From NCBI GenBank assembly GCA_002299245.1, contig DBOI01000157.1, forward strand, positions 1-7,987: 7,987 bases of DNA, in the 5' to 3' direction. Numbering within the stretch: position 1 is the first letter of the stretch; the number at the start of each line of letters is the position of its first letter. The position numbers were made by a program, and so were the translations under genes. Positions 1-5,780 of the stretch are shown here, piece after piece. This stretch comes from Hydrogenovibrio sp. UBA650. GTDB taxonomy: Bacteria > Pseudomonadota > Gammaproteobacteria > Thiomicrospirales > Thiomicrospiraceae. Under the pieces are notes generated by a model. The model was not told the DNA's origin and did not search any database. It worked only from the letters and a program-made list of their open reading frames with translations.

Positions 1-2
1 AG

Positions 3-1277
3 TCCGACAGGCTCCTAGGCGCATTCCTTGCCGGAATGATGTTGAGCGAAACAGAATATCGCCACCAGATCGAATCTGATATCCGTCCATTCCAGGATAT
101 TCTATTAGGGCTGTTCTTTGTAACGGTCGGTATGTTAATTTCTCTGGATATTCTATTCACCCACTTCTGGACTATTCTGGGGATTACTGTCGCTATTATT
201 GTTCTTAAAGGTGCAATTCTGTACGGTATTTCGATGATGTTTGGCAAAGGTGGCGGGGTTTCGCTGCGTATCGCGCTATCACTCTCACAGGTTGGTGAAT
301 TTGGTTTGGTACTGATGACATTGGCCTTTACTTATAACTTGCTACCTCTTGAGACAGGCAACATCTTATTGACTGCAGCGGTATTAAGTATGTCGATTGC
401 GCCGTTTCTGGTTAAGTTCAATGGCAAAATCGCCAAATATGTACACAAAGGTTCATACTCTGCTAACCACCATGAAATTGAAAACACAATTGCGCAGGAT
501 AATGTTCATATTAAAGATCACGTGATTCTTTGTGGTTTTGGGCGTGTTGGTCAAACTGTAAGCCGTTTTTTACATAACTCGAATAAACGGTTTATCGCAC
601 TGGACATGGATATTAAACGTGTTCATGAAGCCCGTGCAGCCGGTGAAAGTGTTTACTACGGAGATGCGGCAAAAGAGACCATTTTAAATGCGGCCTCTTT
701 GCAAAAAGCGCAGATCGTCATGATTACATTCAGTGATATTCATGCATCAATGAAAATATTAAAAACCATTCGTCACCTGAATAAAGACATTCCTGTTCTG
801 GTCAGAACAATGGATGACTCACACCTTAATGAGCTTTTGGAAGCCGGCGCCAATGAGGTTATTCCCGATACATTTGAATCGGCAATCATGCTCGCTTCAC
901 ACTTAATGCTGATGATTGGTGAACCGCCGCGCAAAGTACTTCGAGAAACCCGAGATATTCGCAAAAACCGTTACCAGACTTTAGAAAACTTCTACCCGGG
1001 TGAAGATATCAAACCGCTTGAACAACACCAGGTAATGAAAGGGATCATCCATAGTATTCTGCTAGAAACGGGCAGTTACGCTATCGAAAAAACCCTGAAG
1101 GAATTAGATCTTAAACAGTTCAATGTAAAAGTAGACGCTATTAAACGTGGGCATGTTAGAGGTGAGAACCCTGATGTTGATACTCATTTGAGAGAAAACG
1201 ATCACTTAGTTATCAGTGGCCTACAAGAAGACGTCGATCAAACTGAAAGATTCATCAAGACAGGAAAAATTAAATAG
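3..1277 (+). CDS. CPA2-family K+(Na+)/H+ antiporter with C-terminal RCK (TrkA-N/TrkA-C) domains, 5'-partial
   Basis: Inner-membrane monovalent cation:proton antiporter of the KefB/KefC (CPA2) type; the N-terminal half of the transporter lies left of the window. The frame is open from position 3, and the ATG at 36 falls inside the conserved stretch GAFLAGMMLSETEYRHQIE, so it is not the real start. Counting from that ATG, residues about 20-130 are the last transmembrane helices, including LGLFFVTVGM and LSLSQVGEFGLVL, both typical of CPA2. Residues 162-280 form an RCK_N Rossmann domain with the nucleotide motif GFGRVG (168-173) and an acidic end of strand 2 (LDMD), which suggests NAD(H) binding. 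Residues about 325-410 fit an RCK_C/TrkA-C domain. The gene ends 35 bp before the convergent CBS gene. Substrate (K+ or Na+) cannot be decided, and no glutathione gating can be claimed. The five residues before GAFLAG (SDRLL) do not fit the usual family pattern. Confidence 0.9.
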   Translation, partial: SDRLLGAFLAGMMLSETEYRHQIESDIRPFQDILLGLFFVTVGMLISLDILFTHFWTILGITVAIIVLKGAILYGISMMFGKGGGVSLRIALSLSQVGEFGLVLMTLAFTYNLLPLETGNILLTAAVLSMSIAPFLVKFNGKIAKYVHKGSYSANHHEIENTIAQDNVHIKDHVILCGFGRVGQTVSRFLHNSNKRFIALDMDIKRVHEARAAGESVYYGDAAKETILNAASLQKAQIVMITFSDIHASMKILKTIRHLNKDIPVLVRTMDDSHLNELLEAGANEVIPDTFESAIMLASHLMLMIGEPPRKVLRETRDIRKNRYQTLENFYPGEDIKPLEQHQVMKGIIHSILLETGSYAIEKTLKELDLKQFNVKVDAIKRGHVRGENPDVDTHLRENDHLVISGLQEDVDQTERFIKTGKIK

Positions 1278-1290
1278 CAGATATCAAATC

Positions 1291-1302
1291 AACAGGCCTG
1301 TT
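1291..1302. repeat. 12-bp perfect palindrome AACAGGCCTGTT between convergent genes
   Basis: Centred in the 35-bp gap between the antiporter and CBS stops. It shares the palindromic core CAGGCCTG with the decamer copies at 2489, 3809 and 4434. As a hairpin it has only a 4-bp stem and no T-run, so it is not a good terminator; a protein-binding site or repeat relic are alternatives. Confidence 0.5.
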
Positions 1303-1312
1303 AAATCGCTAG

Positions 1313-1717
1313 TTATCTATCTTTCCTGCATAGCCCTTTGAATACTAAGTCAGTAAGACTGACGATACCAATAACCTGACGGTTTTCTATAACCGGTGCT
1401 CGCGACAGACCTAACCTTTTAAAATAGCGTGCGCAGTAACGAATATCCATCTCCGGATCAACACTGACAACTGGTTTGGTCATAATCTCATAGATATTGA
1501 CGCGATCAGGTGCGCGATCCTTTGCCAATACTTCTGTGGCAATATCATTCAGTAGCACGATACCATACTCATCTTGATCGTGACGACGATTGATAATAAT
1601 CGACTTATTATTTCTGTATTGCATGGTATTAATCACCTCTGAAACTGTCATCATGCCATCCACCATATCAACACCTGGCTTCATGACATCTCTGACACGA
1701 ACTAATTCATCACTCAT
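1313..1717 (-). CDS. Stand-alone CBS-pair protein, last gene of the DUF1538 operon
   Basis: Small soluble protein of 134 residues made of two CBS domains and almost nothing else. CBS1 spans about 8-66 (starts VRDVMKPG, ends GIVLLNDIA) and CBS2 about 75-128 (starts IYEIMTKP, ends GIVSLTDLV). Such pairs commonly bind AMP, ATP or S-adenosyl compounds, and the G-I-V-x-x-x-D ending that often contacts the ribose is present in both halves. The ATG overlaps the stop of the PII-like gene (ATGA), which implies translational coupling, and a strong GGAGGA lies 6 nt upstream. The position downstream of two DUF1538 transporters and a PII-like gene suggests it senses adenylate state and acts on that transporter. 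This role is inferred from context; the domain call is firm. There is no DNA-binding or enzymatic domain. Confidence 0.88.
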   Translation of the reverse strand: MSDELVRVRDVMKPGVDMVDGMMTVSEVINTMQYRNNKSIIINRRHDQDEYGIVLLNDIATEVLAKDRAPDRVNIYEIMTKPVVSVDPEMDIRYCARYFKRLGLSRAPVIENRQVIGIVSLTDLVFKGLCRKDR

Positions 1718-2064
1718 ATCTGTTCCTCCACAATAGGGGTAAGGGTTTCCACTTGATGCATAACGCCAACCGCGTCCTCTACATCAATCTGAATGGCAAT
1801 ACCTGAACCTGGCGATATCTCAAACTCACCTTCTTCAGCAATGCTCTCAATAATCTTGCGACTCGAATGCTCTTCTACCAAAAACAGAAGAACATCGCGC
1901 TGAGTTTCTAAACTCAAGCCAAAGAAGGTTTTAGGGGTTTCCAACCCCTCTCCTCTGGCATTATTGATAACGGTTGCCCCTGTAGCTCCGGCTTCTCTAG
2001 CGGCATCCATAACAGCGTCAGTTTTGCTGTCATCCACAAATGCAATAATGAGTTTAAATTTCAT
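1714..2064 (-). CDS. Divergent PII-like signalling protein (P-II family regulator)
   Basis: A 116-residue protein with the ferredoxin-like layout of PII: strand 1 KFKLIIAFV, a helix, then GATGATVINNARGEG, a central strand DVLLFLVEE, a helix and a final IAIQIDVEDAVGV. Two hallmark elements of GlnB/GlnK differ. The T-loop region (about 36-55) lacks the uridylylated tyrosine and its flanking sequence. The B-loop region (about 80-90) reads EFEISPGSGIA where classical PII has TGxxGDGKI. It is therefore a PII-like protein, not a nitrogen-regulatory GlnB. The ligand is unknown; adenine nucleotides are plausible from the fold. It lies 49 bp downstream of the second DUF1538 gene and overlaps the CBS gene by 4 bp. 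A consensus GGAGGT at 6-nt spacing supports the ATG start and suggests high translation. The likely role is a trimeric regulator of the adjacent membrane pair, inferred from the operon. Confidence 0.85.
   Translation of the reverse strand: MKFKLIIAFVDDSKTDAVMDAAREAGATGATVINNARGEGLETPKTFFGLSLETQRDVLLFLVEEHSSRKIIESIAEEGEFEISPGSGIAIQIDVEDAVGVMHQVETLTPIVEEQI
1724..1729 (-). promoter_or_regulatory. Shine-Dalgarno of the CBS gene inside the PII-like coding region
   Basis: GGAGGA on the minus strand, 6 nt before the ATG at 1717, lies within the last codons of the PII-like gene. Together with the ATGA stop/start overlap it supports translational coupling of the two regulators. Confidence 0.75.
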
Positions 2065-2070
2065 GGTTTC

Positions 2071-2076
2071 ACCTCC
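2071..2076 (-). promoter_or_regulatory. Strong Shine-Dalgarno of the PII-like gene
   Basis: GGAGGT on the minus strand, 6 nt before the ATG at 2064, matches the 16S rRNA tail. It fixes the start of the PII-like gene and contrasts with the poor site in front of the first DUF1538 gene, suggesting the regulators are made in excess over the membrane subunits. Confidence 0.8.
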
Positions 2077-2113
2077 AGGTCAGTGAAAATCTTATCTAAA
2101 ATAATTTAACCAA

Positions 2114-2986
2114 CTACTCTGTTTTATTATTGTTTGAACGGCTATTCGATTGCTTGGATTTTTCTTGCTCTGCCTCATCAAGTCTGCGGTTTTCAGCATC
2201 AATTCGCTGTTTTTTCATGGCTTTATATTCAGCAAGCTGAGCATAAGCCATAACTGACATAATTGGGAATAGTGCGGTAAAAGCAATAAGTCCAAAACCA
2301 TCAATCAATGCGCTTCTACCCGGTACTGTTTCCGCCAATCCTAAACCGAGTGCAGCAACCACAGGAACCGTAACCGTAGAAGTGGTCACCCCACCCGAAT
2401 CATAAGCCAAGGGAATAATCATCCGTGGTGAGTAATAAGTCTGTATCACCACAATGATGTAGCCGGCAATAATAAACCAGTGAATTGGCAGGCCTGTGAC
2501 AATGCGGAAGGTTCCAAGGGCAATACCAATTGCTGCACCGAGTGCAACCGCAATACGCAACCCCCAGACGCCAATCGCGCCACCAGATACATCTTGTGCC
2601 TTGATGGCTACCGCCAACAACGAGGGTTCTGCAAGGGTGGCGCTAAAGCCAACCATAAAGGCAAAAATGTAAACCCAATAGTAATCCTGCCAGGTAAAAT
2701 CAAAATTTGCCTCGACAGGCCCACCAAAAATAAACTCTGGATTGGTTAGCTGTTCTGCCATTAGACGACCAATTGGAAACAGTGTTTGTTCTAAGCCCTG
2801 CAGGAAAAACGACAGGCCAACTAATACAAACACAAAACCCACTGCAATCCGCTTAAGGTTGGCAATTTTCTGCCTTAAAACCAGCACCTGAAAACCGAGC
2901 AGTATTGCCAGAATAGGAATCACATCAAACACTGTAGTGGAGAGAATCTCTATAAAACGTTGAAAATAGCCTAGTATCAGATCCAT
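2114..2986 (-). CDS. DUF1538 membrane protein, second subunit of a putative two-component cation/H+ antiporter
   Basis: A 290-residue polytopic inner-membrane protein and a clear paralogue of the gene just upstream. Shared motifs include LFPIG (69-73), LAEPSLLAVA (118-127), GLRIAVAL (142-149), GLPIHWFIIAGYI (165-177), AYDSGGVTTSTVTVP (194-208) and DGFGLIAF (229-236). Membrane carboxylates E120 and D196 match E101 and D188 of its partner. It differs from the partner in having about 17 extra residues between LFPIG and AEP, and a charged, probably cytoplasmic tail from about 252 to 290. I recall that a DUF1538 pair from Halomonas, named UmpAB, was reported as a Na+(Li+,K+)/H+ antiporter; the same function is inferred here. 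The start ATG follows the upstream stop by 9 bp, with AAGGCGG as ribosome binding site. I have not assigned the name umpB because I cannot tell which subunit it matches. Confidence 0.88.
   Translation of the reverse strand: MDLILGYFQRFIEILSTTVFDVIPILAILLGFQVLVLRQKIANLKRIAVGFVFVLVGLSFFLQGLEQTLFPIGRLMAEQLTNPEFIFGGPVEANFDFTWQDYYWVYIFAFMVGFSATLAEPSLLAVAIKAQDVSGGAIGVWGLRIAVALGAAIGIALGTFRIVTGLPIHWFIIAGYIIVVIQTYYSPRMIIPLAYDSGGVTTSTVTVPVVAALGLGLAETVPGRSALIDGFGLIAFTALFPIMSVMAYAQLAEYKAMKKQRIDAENRRLDEAEQEKSKQSNSRSNNNKTE
2485..2494 (+). repeat. TTGGCAGGCC decamer, copy 1
   Basis: Copy inside the second DUF1538 gene, where the opposite strand encodes the GLP of GLPIH. It extends to TTGGCAGGCCTG, a 12-mer shared exactly with the copies at 3811 and 4430. 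Confidence 0.6.
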
Positions 2987-2995
2987 CTTGCCGCC

Positions 2996-3730
2996 TTACA
3001 CAATCAAGCCATAAACCATGACAAAAATCATGGGGGTTAAAGAGGCAAAGGCGATTAACCCAAAACCATCTGTCACTGGGTTGCGGCCCTTAATTGAAGA
3101 GGCCAATCCGACACCTAATGCGGTCACCAAAGGAACAGTAATCGTTGAAGTCGTTACTCCTCCTGAGTCATAGGCAATACCTATAATCTCTTCAGGGGCA
3201 AAAGCAGTCATAATCACTACTAGAATGTAGCCCCCAATAATAAAATAGTGAATCGGCCAGCCTTTAATAATACGAATTACTCCAAGCACGATTGCGGAGC
3301 CCACCGAGAGAGCTACTGTAATCCTCAAGCCGAGCGCATAGCTACTTTGAGCTTCTTCAGTATTTAAAATAGCACCAGCCTGTGCCGCTACTTTTGCCGC
3401 CTCAGCCGCTACCGCAATCAAAGCGGGTTCAGCAATCGTGGTTCCAAAACCAAGCGCAAAGGCAAAGCCGATCAGCCAGAATACCGAGCCCTTTTTGGCA
3501 AATGCATGCGCCATGCTCTCACCGATTGGAAACAGCCCCATATTTAAACCGTACACAAAAAAGGTTAACCCCAGAACAACGAAGAAGGTACCAAACAAAA
3601 GCTCAACCATATTTGGCAGCGGCTGCTGTAACACAAACAACTGGAAAAAGGCGATAACCAGGATAATTGGAGTAAGGTCTCTCAAGGACGAGAGCATAGA
3701 GTGCAATAGTGCAACAAAGGGGCTGTTCAT
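2996..3730 (-). CDS. DUF1538 membrane protein, first subunit of a putative two-component cation/H+ antiporter
   Basis: A 244-residue, almost entirely hydrophobic membrane protein that opens the four-gene operon. Residues 20-60 hold two helices and are followed by LFPIG (66-70). Then come TIAEPALIAVA (98-107), GLRITVAL (134-141), GWPIHYFIIGGYILVVI (157-173), the signature AYDSGGVTTSTITVP (186-200) and DGFGLIAF (221-228). Helix-breaking small and polar residues around E101 and D188, one in each half of the protein, look like an internal two-fold arrangement, which would suit an ion-binding site in an antiporter. Some bacteria are expected to carry both domains in one chain; here they are separate genes 9 bp apart. 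Only a poor ribosome binding site (AAGAAT) precedes the ATG, in contrast to the strong sites of the two regulator genes. Family assignment is firm; the Na+/K+-H+ antiport role is inferred from the reported Halomonas pair. Confidence 0.88.
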   Translation of the reverse strand: MNSPFVALLHSMLSSLRDLTPIILVIAFFQLFVLQQPLPNMVELLFGTFFVVLGLTFFVYGLNMGLFPIGESMAHAFAKKGSVFWLIGFAFALGFGTTIAEPALIAVAAEAAKVAAQAGAILNTEEAQSSYALGLRITVALSVGSAIVLGVIRIIKGWPIHYFIIGGYILVVIMTAFAPEEIIGIAYDSGGVTTSTITVPLVTALGVGLASSIKGRNPVTDGFGLIAFASLTPMIFVMVYGLIV

Positions 3731-3760
3731 CTAATTCTTATTTTGGTTGATTAGTTTTAA

Positions 3761-3788
3761 TTTGTAACCAAAGTATAAACGATGTTCA
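3761..3788 (-). promoter_or_regulatory. Candidate promoter of the DUF1538-PII-CBS operon
   Basis: Within the 139-bp gap upstream of the first DUF1538 gene, the minus strand carries TGAACA (3783-3788) and TACAAA (3761-3766) separated by 16 nt, a fair sigma70 pair about 30 nt before the ATG. A TATACT (3772-3777) between them is a better -10 box but has no good -35 partner. The presence of a promoter here is plausible; the exact hexamers are uncertain. Confidence 0.35.
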
Positions 3789-3810
3789 GCCCAAAAAGTG
3801 AGAAATAACA

Positions 3811-3820
3811 GGCCTGCCAA
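3811..3820 (-). repeat. TTGGCAGGCC decamer, copy 2 (intergenic)
   Basis: The only non-coding copy, on the minus strand between pgeF and the DUF1538 operon, directly next to the T-run of the candidate pgeF terminator. It extends to the same 12-mer TTGGCAGGCCTG. Confidence 0.6.
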
Positions 3821-3849
3821 AAAAATTTAACATTAGATATTCAAATGTT
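3819..3849 (-). terminator. Weak candidate Rho-independent terminator after pgeF
   Basis: On the minus strand just downstream of the pgeF stop, AACATT and AATGTT can form a 6-bp stem with a 9-nt loop, followed after AAA by a run of seven T. The stem is AT-rich and weak, so read-through from rluD-pgeF into the DUF1538 operon is possible. Confidence 0.3.
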
Positions 3850-3869
3850 TCAGCGACAAAATCTAATAA

Positions 3870-4607
3870 CTATTCAGTTATCCAGATTAAAGACACCATC
3901 CGCCCGGTTTTGCCGTCTCTACGGTAGGAGTAAAACCTGTTTTTATCCGCGTAACTACAAAGCCGACTCAGCTGAATCGCCTCAACTCCAATTGACTGTA
4001 GTTCAAACCCAGCAATGGCAGCAAGGTCACAAAGATATTTTTCTGGTCTTTGAGGGTGCGGCTGGAAGAAGCTTTGATTAACTGAACATAGAGACGTGAA
4101 TTCTTGATAGACATCCTGGCCAACCTCAAAGTGGGCTGCAGAAATGGCAGGCCCTATCCAAACGGTTAGCTGTTCGGCGGGGATTTGCATCTGCTCAATG
4201 GTATTACTGATAATGCCTTTGGCCAGACCTTTCCAGCCGGCATGAATAGCCGCGACAGCCGAGCCATCTTTCGCCGCAACCAAAATCGGTAAGCAATCAG
4301 CAGTCATTACGCTAGCCACTAAGCCTGGTGTTTTTGTCCAACTGGCATCGGCTATCTGCAGACCAGATCTGTTTGGCAACAGCTCAATGGCACGGTCTGT
4401 ATGTTGCTGTTCAAGCCAGTATGGCGAATTTGGCAGGCCTGCCGTTTGTGCTAATTGTTGACGATTAATTTCGACATCTTCCGGGTTATCACCAACATGC
4501 ATAGCCAGATTGAAACTATCAAAAGGCTTTTGACTTATGCCACCAGAACGATCAGTAAAGAGAGCCTTGATGTTATTAGGCAATTGCCAGTCAGGTTCAA
4601 AAATCAT
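3870..4607 (-). CDS. pgeF: Peptidoglycan editing factor PgeF (YfiH/laccase-domain family)
   Basis: Cytoplasmic single-domain protein of 245 residues, the usual length for the YlmD/YfiH family. In E. coli it limits misincorporation of L-serine into UDP-MurNAc peptides; family members also show purine nucleoside phosphorylase and adenosine deaminase activities and were once called polyphenol oxidases. Seen here: the N-terminal TDRSGGIS and FNLAMHVGDN motifs (18-41), H69 in QQH, C105 in TADCLP and H122 in HAGWKG, which correspond to the family's H-C-H metal-binding triad. Also present are GPAISAAHFEVG (152-163) and the C-terminal YSYRRDGKTGR (226-236). All key residues are present, so the enzyme should be active. 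It starts 15 bp after the rluD stop on the same strand, a common gammaproteobacterial arrangement, so the two are probably co-transcribed. Confidence 0.93.
   Translation of the reverse strand: MIFEPDWQLPNNIKALFTDRSGGISQKPFDSFNLAMHVGDNPEDVEINRQQLAQTAGLPNSPYWLEQQHTDRAIELLPNRSGLQIADASWTKTPGLVASVMTADCLPILVAAKDGSAVAAIHAGWKGLAKGIISNTIEQMQIPAEQLTVWIGPAISAAHFEVGQDVYQEFTSLCSVNQSFFQPHPQRPEKYLCDLAAIAGFELQSIGVEAIQLSRLCSYADKNRFYSYRRDGKTGRMVSLIWITE
4430..4439 (+). repeat. TTGGCAGGCC decamer, copy 3
   Basis: Copy inside pgeF, encoding the GLPN of AGLPN on the other strand. Here it is part of the perfect palindrome GGCAGGCCTGCC (4432-4443). A one-mismatch copy, ATGGCAGGCC, lies in the same gene at 4144-4153 in a different reading phase (encoding GPAI). 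Confidence 0.6.
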
Positions 4608-4622
4608 ATCAACCTGTTGTAT

Positions 4623-5669
4623 TTAATCCGGAATATCTTCATCGGTGACCCACTCTACCTCAACACCGTAGTCATCATATTCGTAATCATCGTAGCCCTG
4701 CTCTTCAGCCTGAAGCATATCGACATCTTCACGAAGAATATCAACCAATTCCAACATGTCATCTGGCATGGCAGCTTTCCATTTCATGGTTTTACCAGAA
4801 ACCGGATGCGTGAGGCTCAAGGCTCCAGCGTGCAGAGCTTGACGCTGAAATCCACGCAGATATTCAACAAATTCCGGATGCATTCTTTTCGGTATTCTAA
4901 ACCGAGAACCGTAAACCGGATCGCCGACTAATGGAAAACCTAAGGATGACATGTGTACCCTAATCTGGTGTGTTCTTCCTGTCTCTAGCTTAACTCGAAC
5001 TCTGGAATGAGCTCGAAAATGTTCCAAAACCCTATAATGAGAAACCGCTGGTTTTCCACCAATATTACGAACCGCCATTTTCTTGCGATCATTTGGGTTT
5101 CTGCCAATCGGCTTATTTACCGTACCACCACTGTTTACGATGCCGACCAAAACCGCATCATAAATACGCTCAACAGCATGTCTTTGCAGCTGCTCGACAA
5201 GGCTTGTCTGTGCTGGGATCGTTTTGGCGACAACCATCAAACCGGAAGTATCTTTATCCAGGCGGTGGACAATACCTGCTCTAGGCACCTCTCTAAGGCT
5301 CGGATCATAAAAAACCAAGCCATTCATCAAGGTACCGTCAGGGTTACCAGCTCCAGGATGAACAACCAGACCAGGCGGTTTATTGATAATTAGAATAGCA
5401 TCATCTTCATAAACAATATTTAGCGGTATCTGTTGTGCAACCACTTCGACAGAGTCTTCGATCTCCACTAGCATTTCAACCAGTTCACCACCCAATACAG
5501 GGTGGCGTGGTTTAGTACATACTTGACCATCAAGCGAGACATTACCAGCTTTAATCCATTGCTGAATTCGATTGCGTGAATAGTCAGAAAACAGAGGGGC
5601 TAAAACAGCGTCCAGACGTTCGCCCATTGCACTGAAAGGAATCTTTTCTGTAAGAGTTTGTTGAGTCAA
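4623..5669 (-). CDS. rluD: 23S rRNA pseudouridine(1911/1915/1917) synthase RluD
   Basis: Isomerises uridines 1911, 1915 and 1917 of 23S rRNA helix 69, important for ribosome assembly. It has an N-terminal S4 RNA-binding domain (about 17-75, with RLDAVLAPLFSDYSRNRIQQ), then a RluA-type catalytic domain. This carries INKPPGLVVHPG (95-106), the catalytic motif HRLDKDTSG with D138 as nucleophile, ERIYDAVLVG and LETGRTHQIRVHM (228-240). I chose the TTG start at 5669 because AGGA lies 6 nt upstream and because the resulting N-terminus lines up with E. coli RluD; the first ATG, 14 codons later, would cut into the S4 domain. At 348 residues it is about 20 longer than E. coli RluD, owing to a strongly acidic Asp/Tyr-rich tail (about 324-348). 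pgeF follows 15 bp downstream. Confidence 0.93.
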   Translation of the reverse strand: MTQQTLTEKIPFSAMGERLDAVLAPLFSDYSRNRIQQWIKAGNVSLDGQVCTKPRHPVLGGELVEMLVEIEDSVEVVAQQIPLNIVYEDDAILIINKPPGLVVHPGAGNPDGTLMNGLVFYDPSLREVPRAGIVHRLDKDTSGLMVVAKTIPAQTSLVEQLQRHAVERIYDAVLVGIVNSGGTVNKPIGRNPNDRKKMAVRNIGGKPAVSHYRVLEHFRAHSRVRVKLETGRTHQIRVHMSSLGFPLVGDPVYGSRFRIPKRMHPEFVEYLRGFQRQALHAGALSLTHPVSGKTMKWKAAMPDDMLELVDILREDVDMLQAEEQGYDDYEYDDYGVEVEWVTDEDIPD

Positions 5670-5675
5670 TTCAAA

Positions 5676-5679
5676 TCCT
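5676..5679 (-). promoter_or_regulatory. Ribosome binding site deciding the TTG start of rluD
   Basis: AGGA on the minus strand with 6-nt spacing to the TTG at 5669. This spacing, plus the fit of the resulting N-terminus to the RluD family, is why TTG was preferred over the ATG at 5627. Confidence 0.55.
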
Positions 5680-5691
5680 GGTTGTTGCTAC

Positions 5692-5718
5692 TTGAAAGTG
5701 GATGATTTGTGATACAAT
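5692..5718 (+). promoter_or_regulatory. Candidate bamD promoter with extended -10
   Basis: TTGAAA (5692-5697) and TACAAT (5713-5718) are separated by 15 nt, shorter than ideal, but TG at 5710-5711 gives a TGnTACAAT extended -10 element that tolerates a poor -35. The site lies about 60 nt before the bamD ATG, in the rluD-bamD divergent gap. I could not identify a convincing promoter for rluD on the other strand. Confidence 0.45.
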
Positions 5719-5780
5719 CCTGAAAATTATTTACTTTGCTATATTCAAAAAGCATATTGTACCGAAGAGTTTCGATTTAC

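Noticed and set aside
1714..2064. Classical GlnB/GlnK nitrogen regulator next to an ammonium channel
   Set aside because: No amtB nearby, no T-loop tyrosine and an altered nucleotide loop; the context is cation transport.
2065..2088. TTCAC/GTGAA hairpin that could mask the Shine-Dalgarno of the PII-like gene
   Set aside because: A 5-bp stem with a 10-nt loop is too weak to claim a regulatory switch; the pairing follows largely from the Shine-Dalgarno sequence itself.
3382..3734. Two + strand open frames (91 and 98 codons) opposite the first DUF1538 gene
   Set aside because: They lie antisense to a conserved membrane gene, have unnatural composition and no recognisable domain; shadow frames.
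3845..4081. + strand frame opposite the 3' end of pgeF
   Set aside because: Low-complexity translation antisense to the conserved C-terminal part of PgeF.
4455..4931. 158-codon + strand frame across the rluD/pgeF junction
   Set aside because: Antisense to two well-conserved genes and spanning their boundary; no ribosome binding site or family resemblance.
5007..5393. + strand frames of 128 and 63 codons inside rluD
   Set aside because: Antisense to the catalytic domain of RluD, no protein-like features.
5736..5780. Upstream TTG start giving a 300-residue BamD
   Set aside because: It would place 15 charged and aromatic residues before an otherwise perfect lipoprotein signal peptide; the ATG at 5781 is better.
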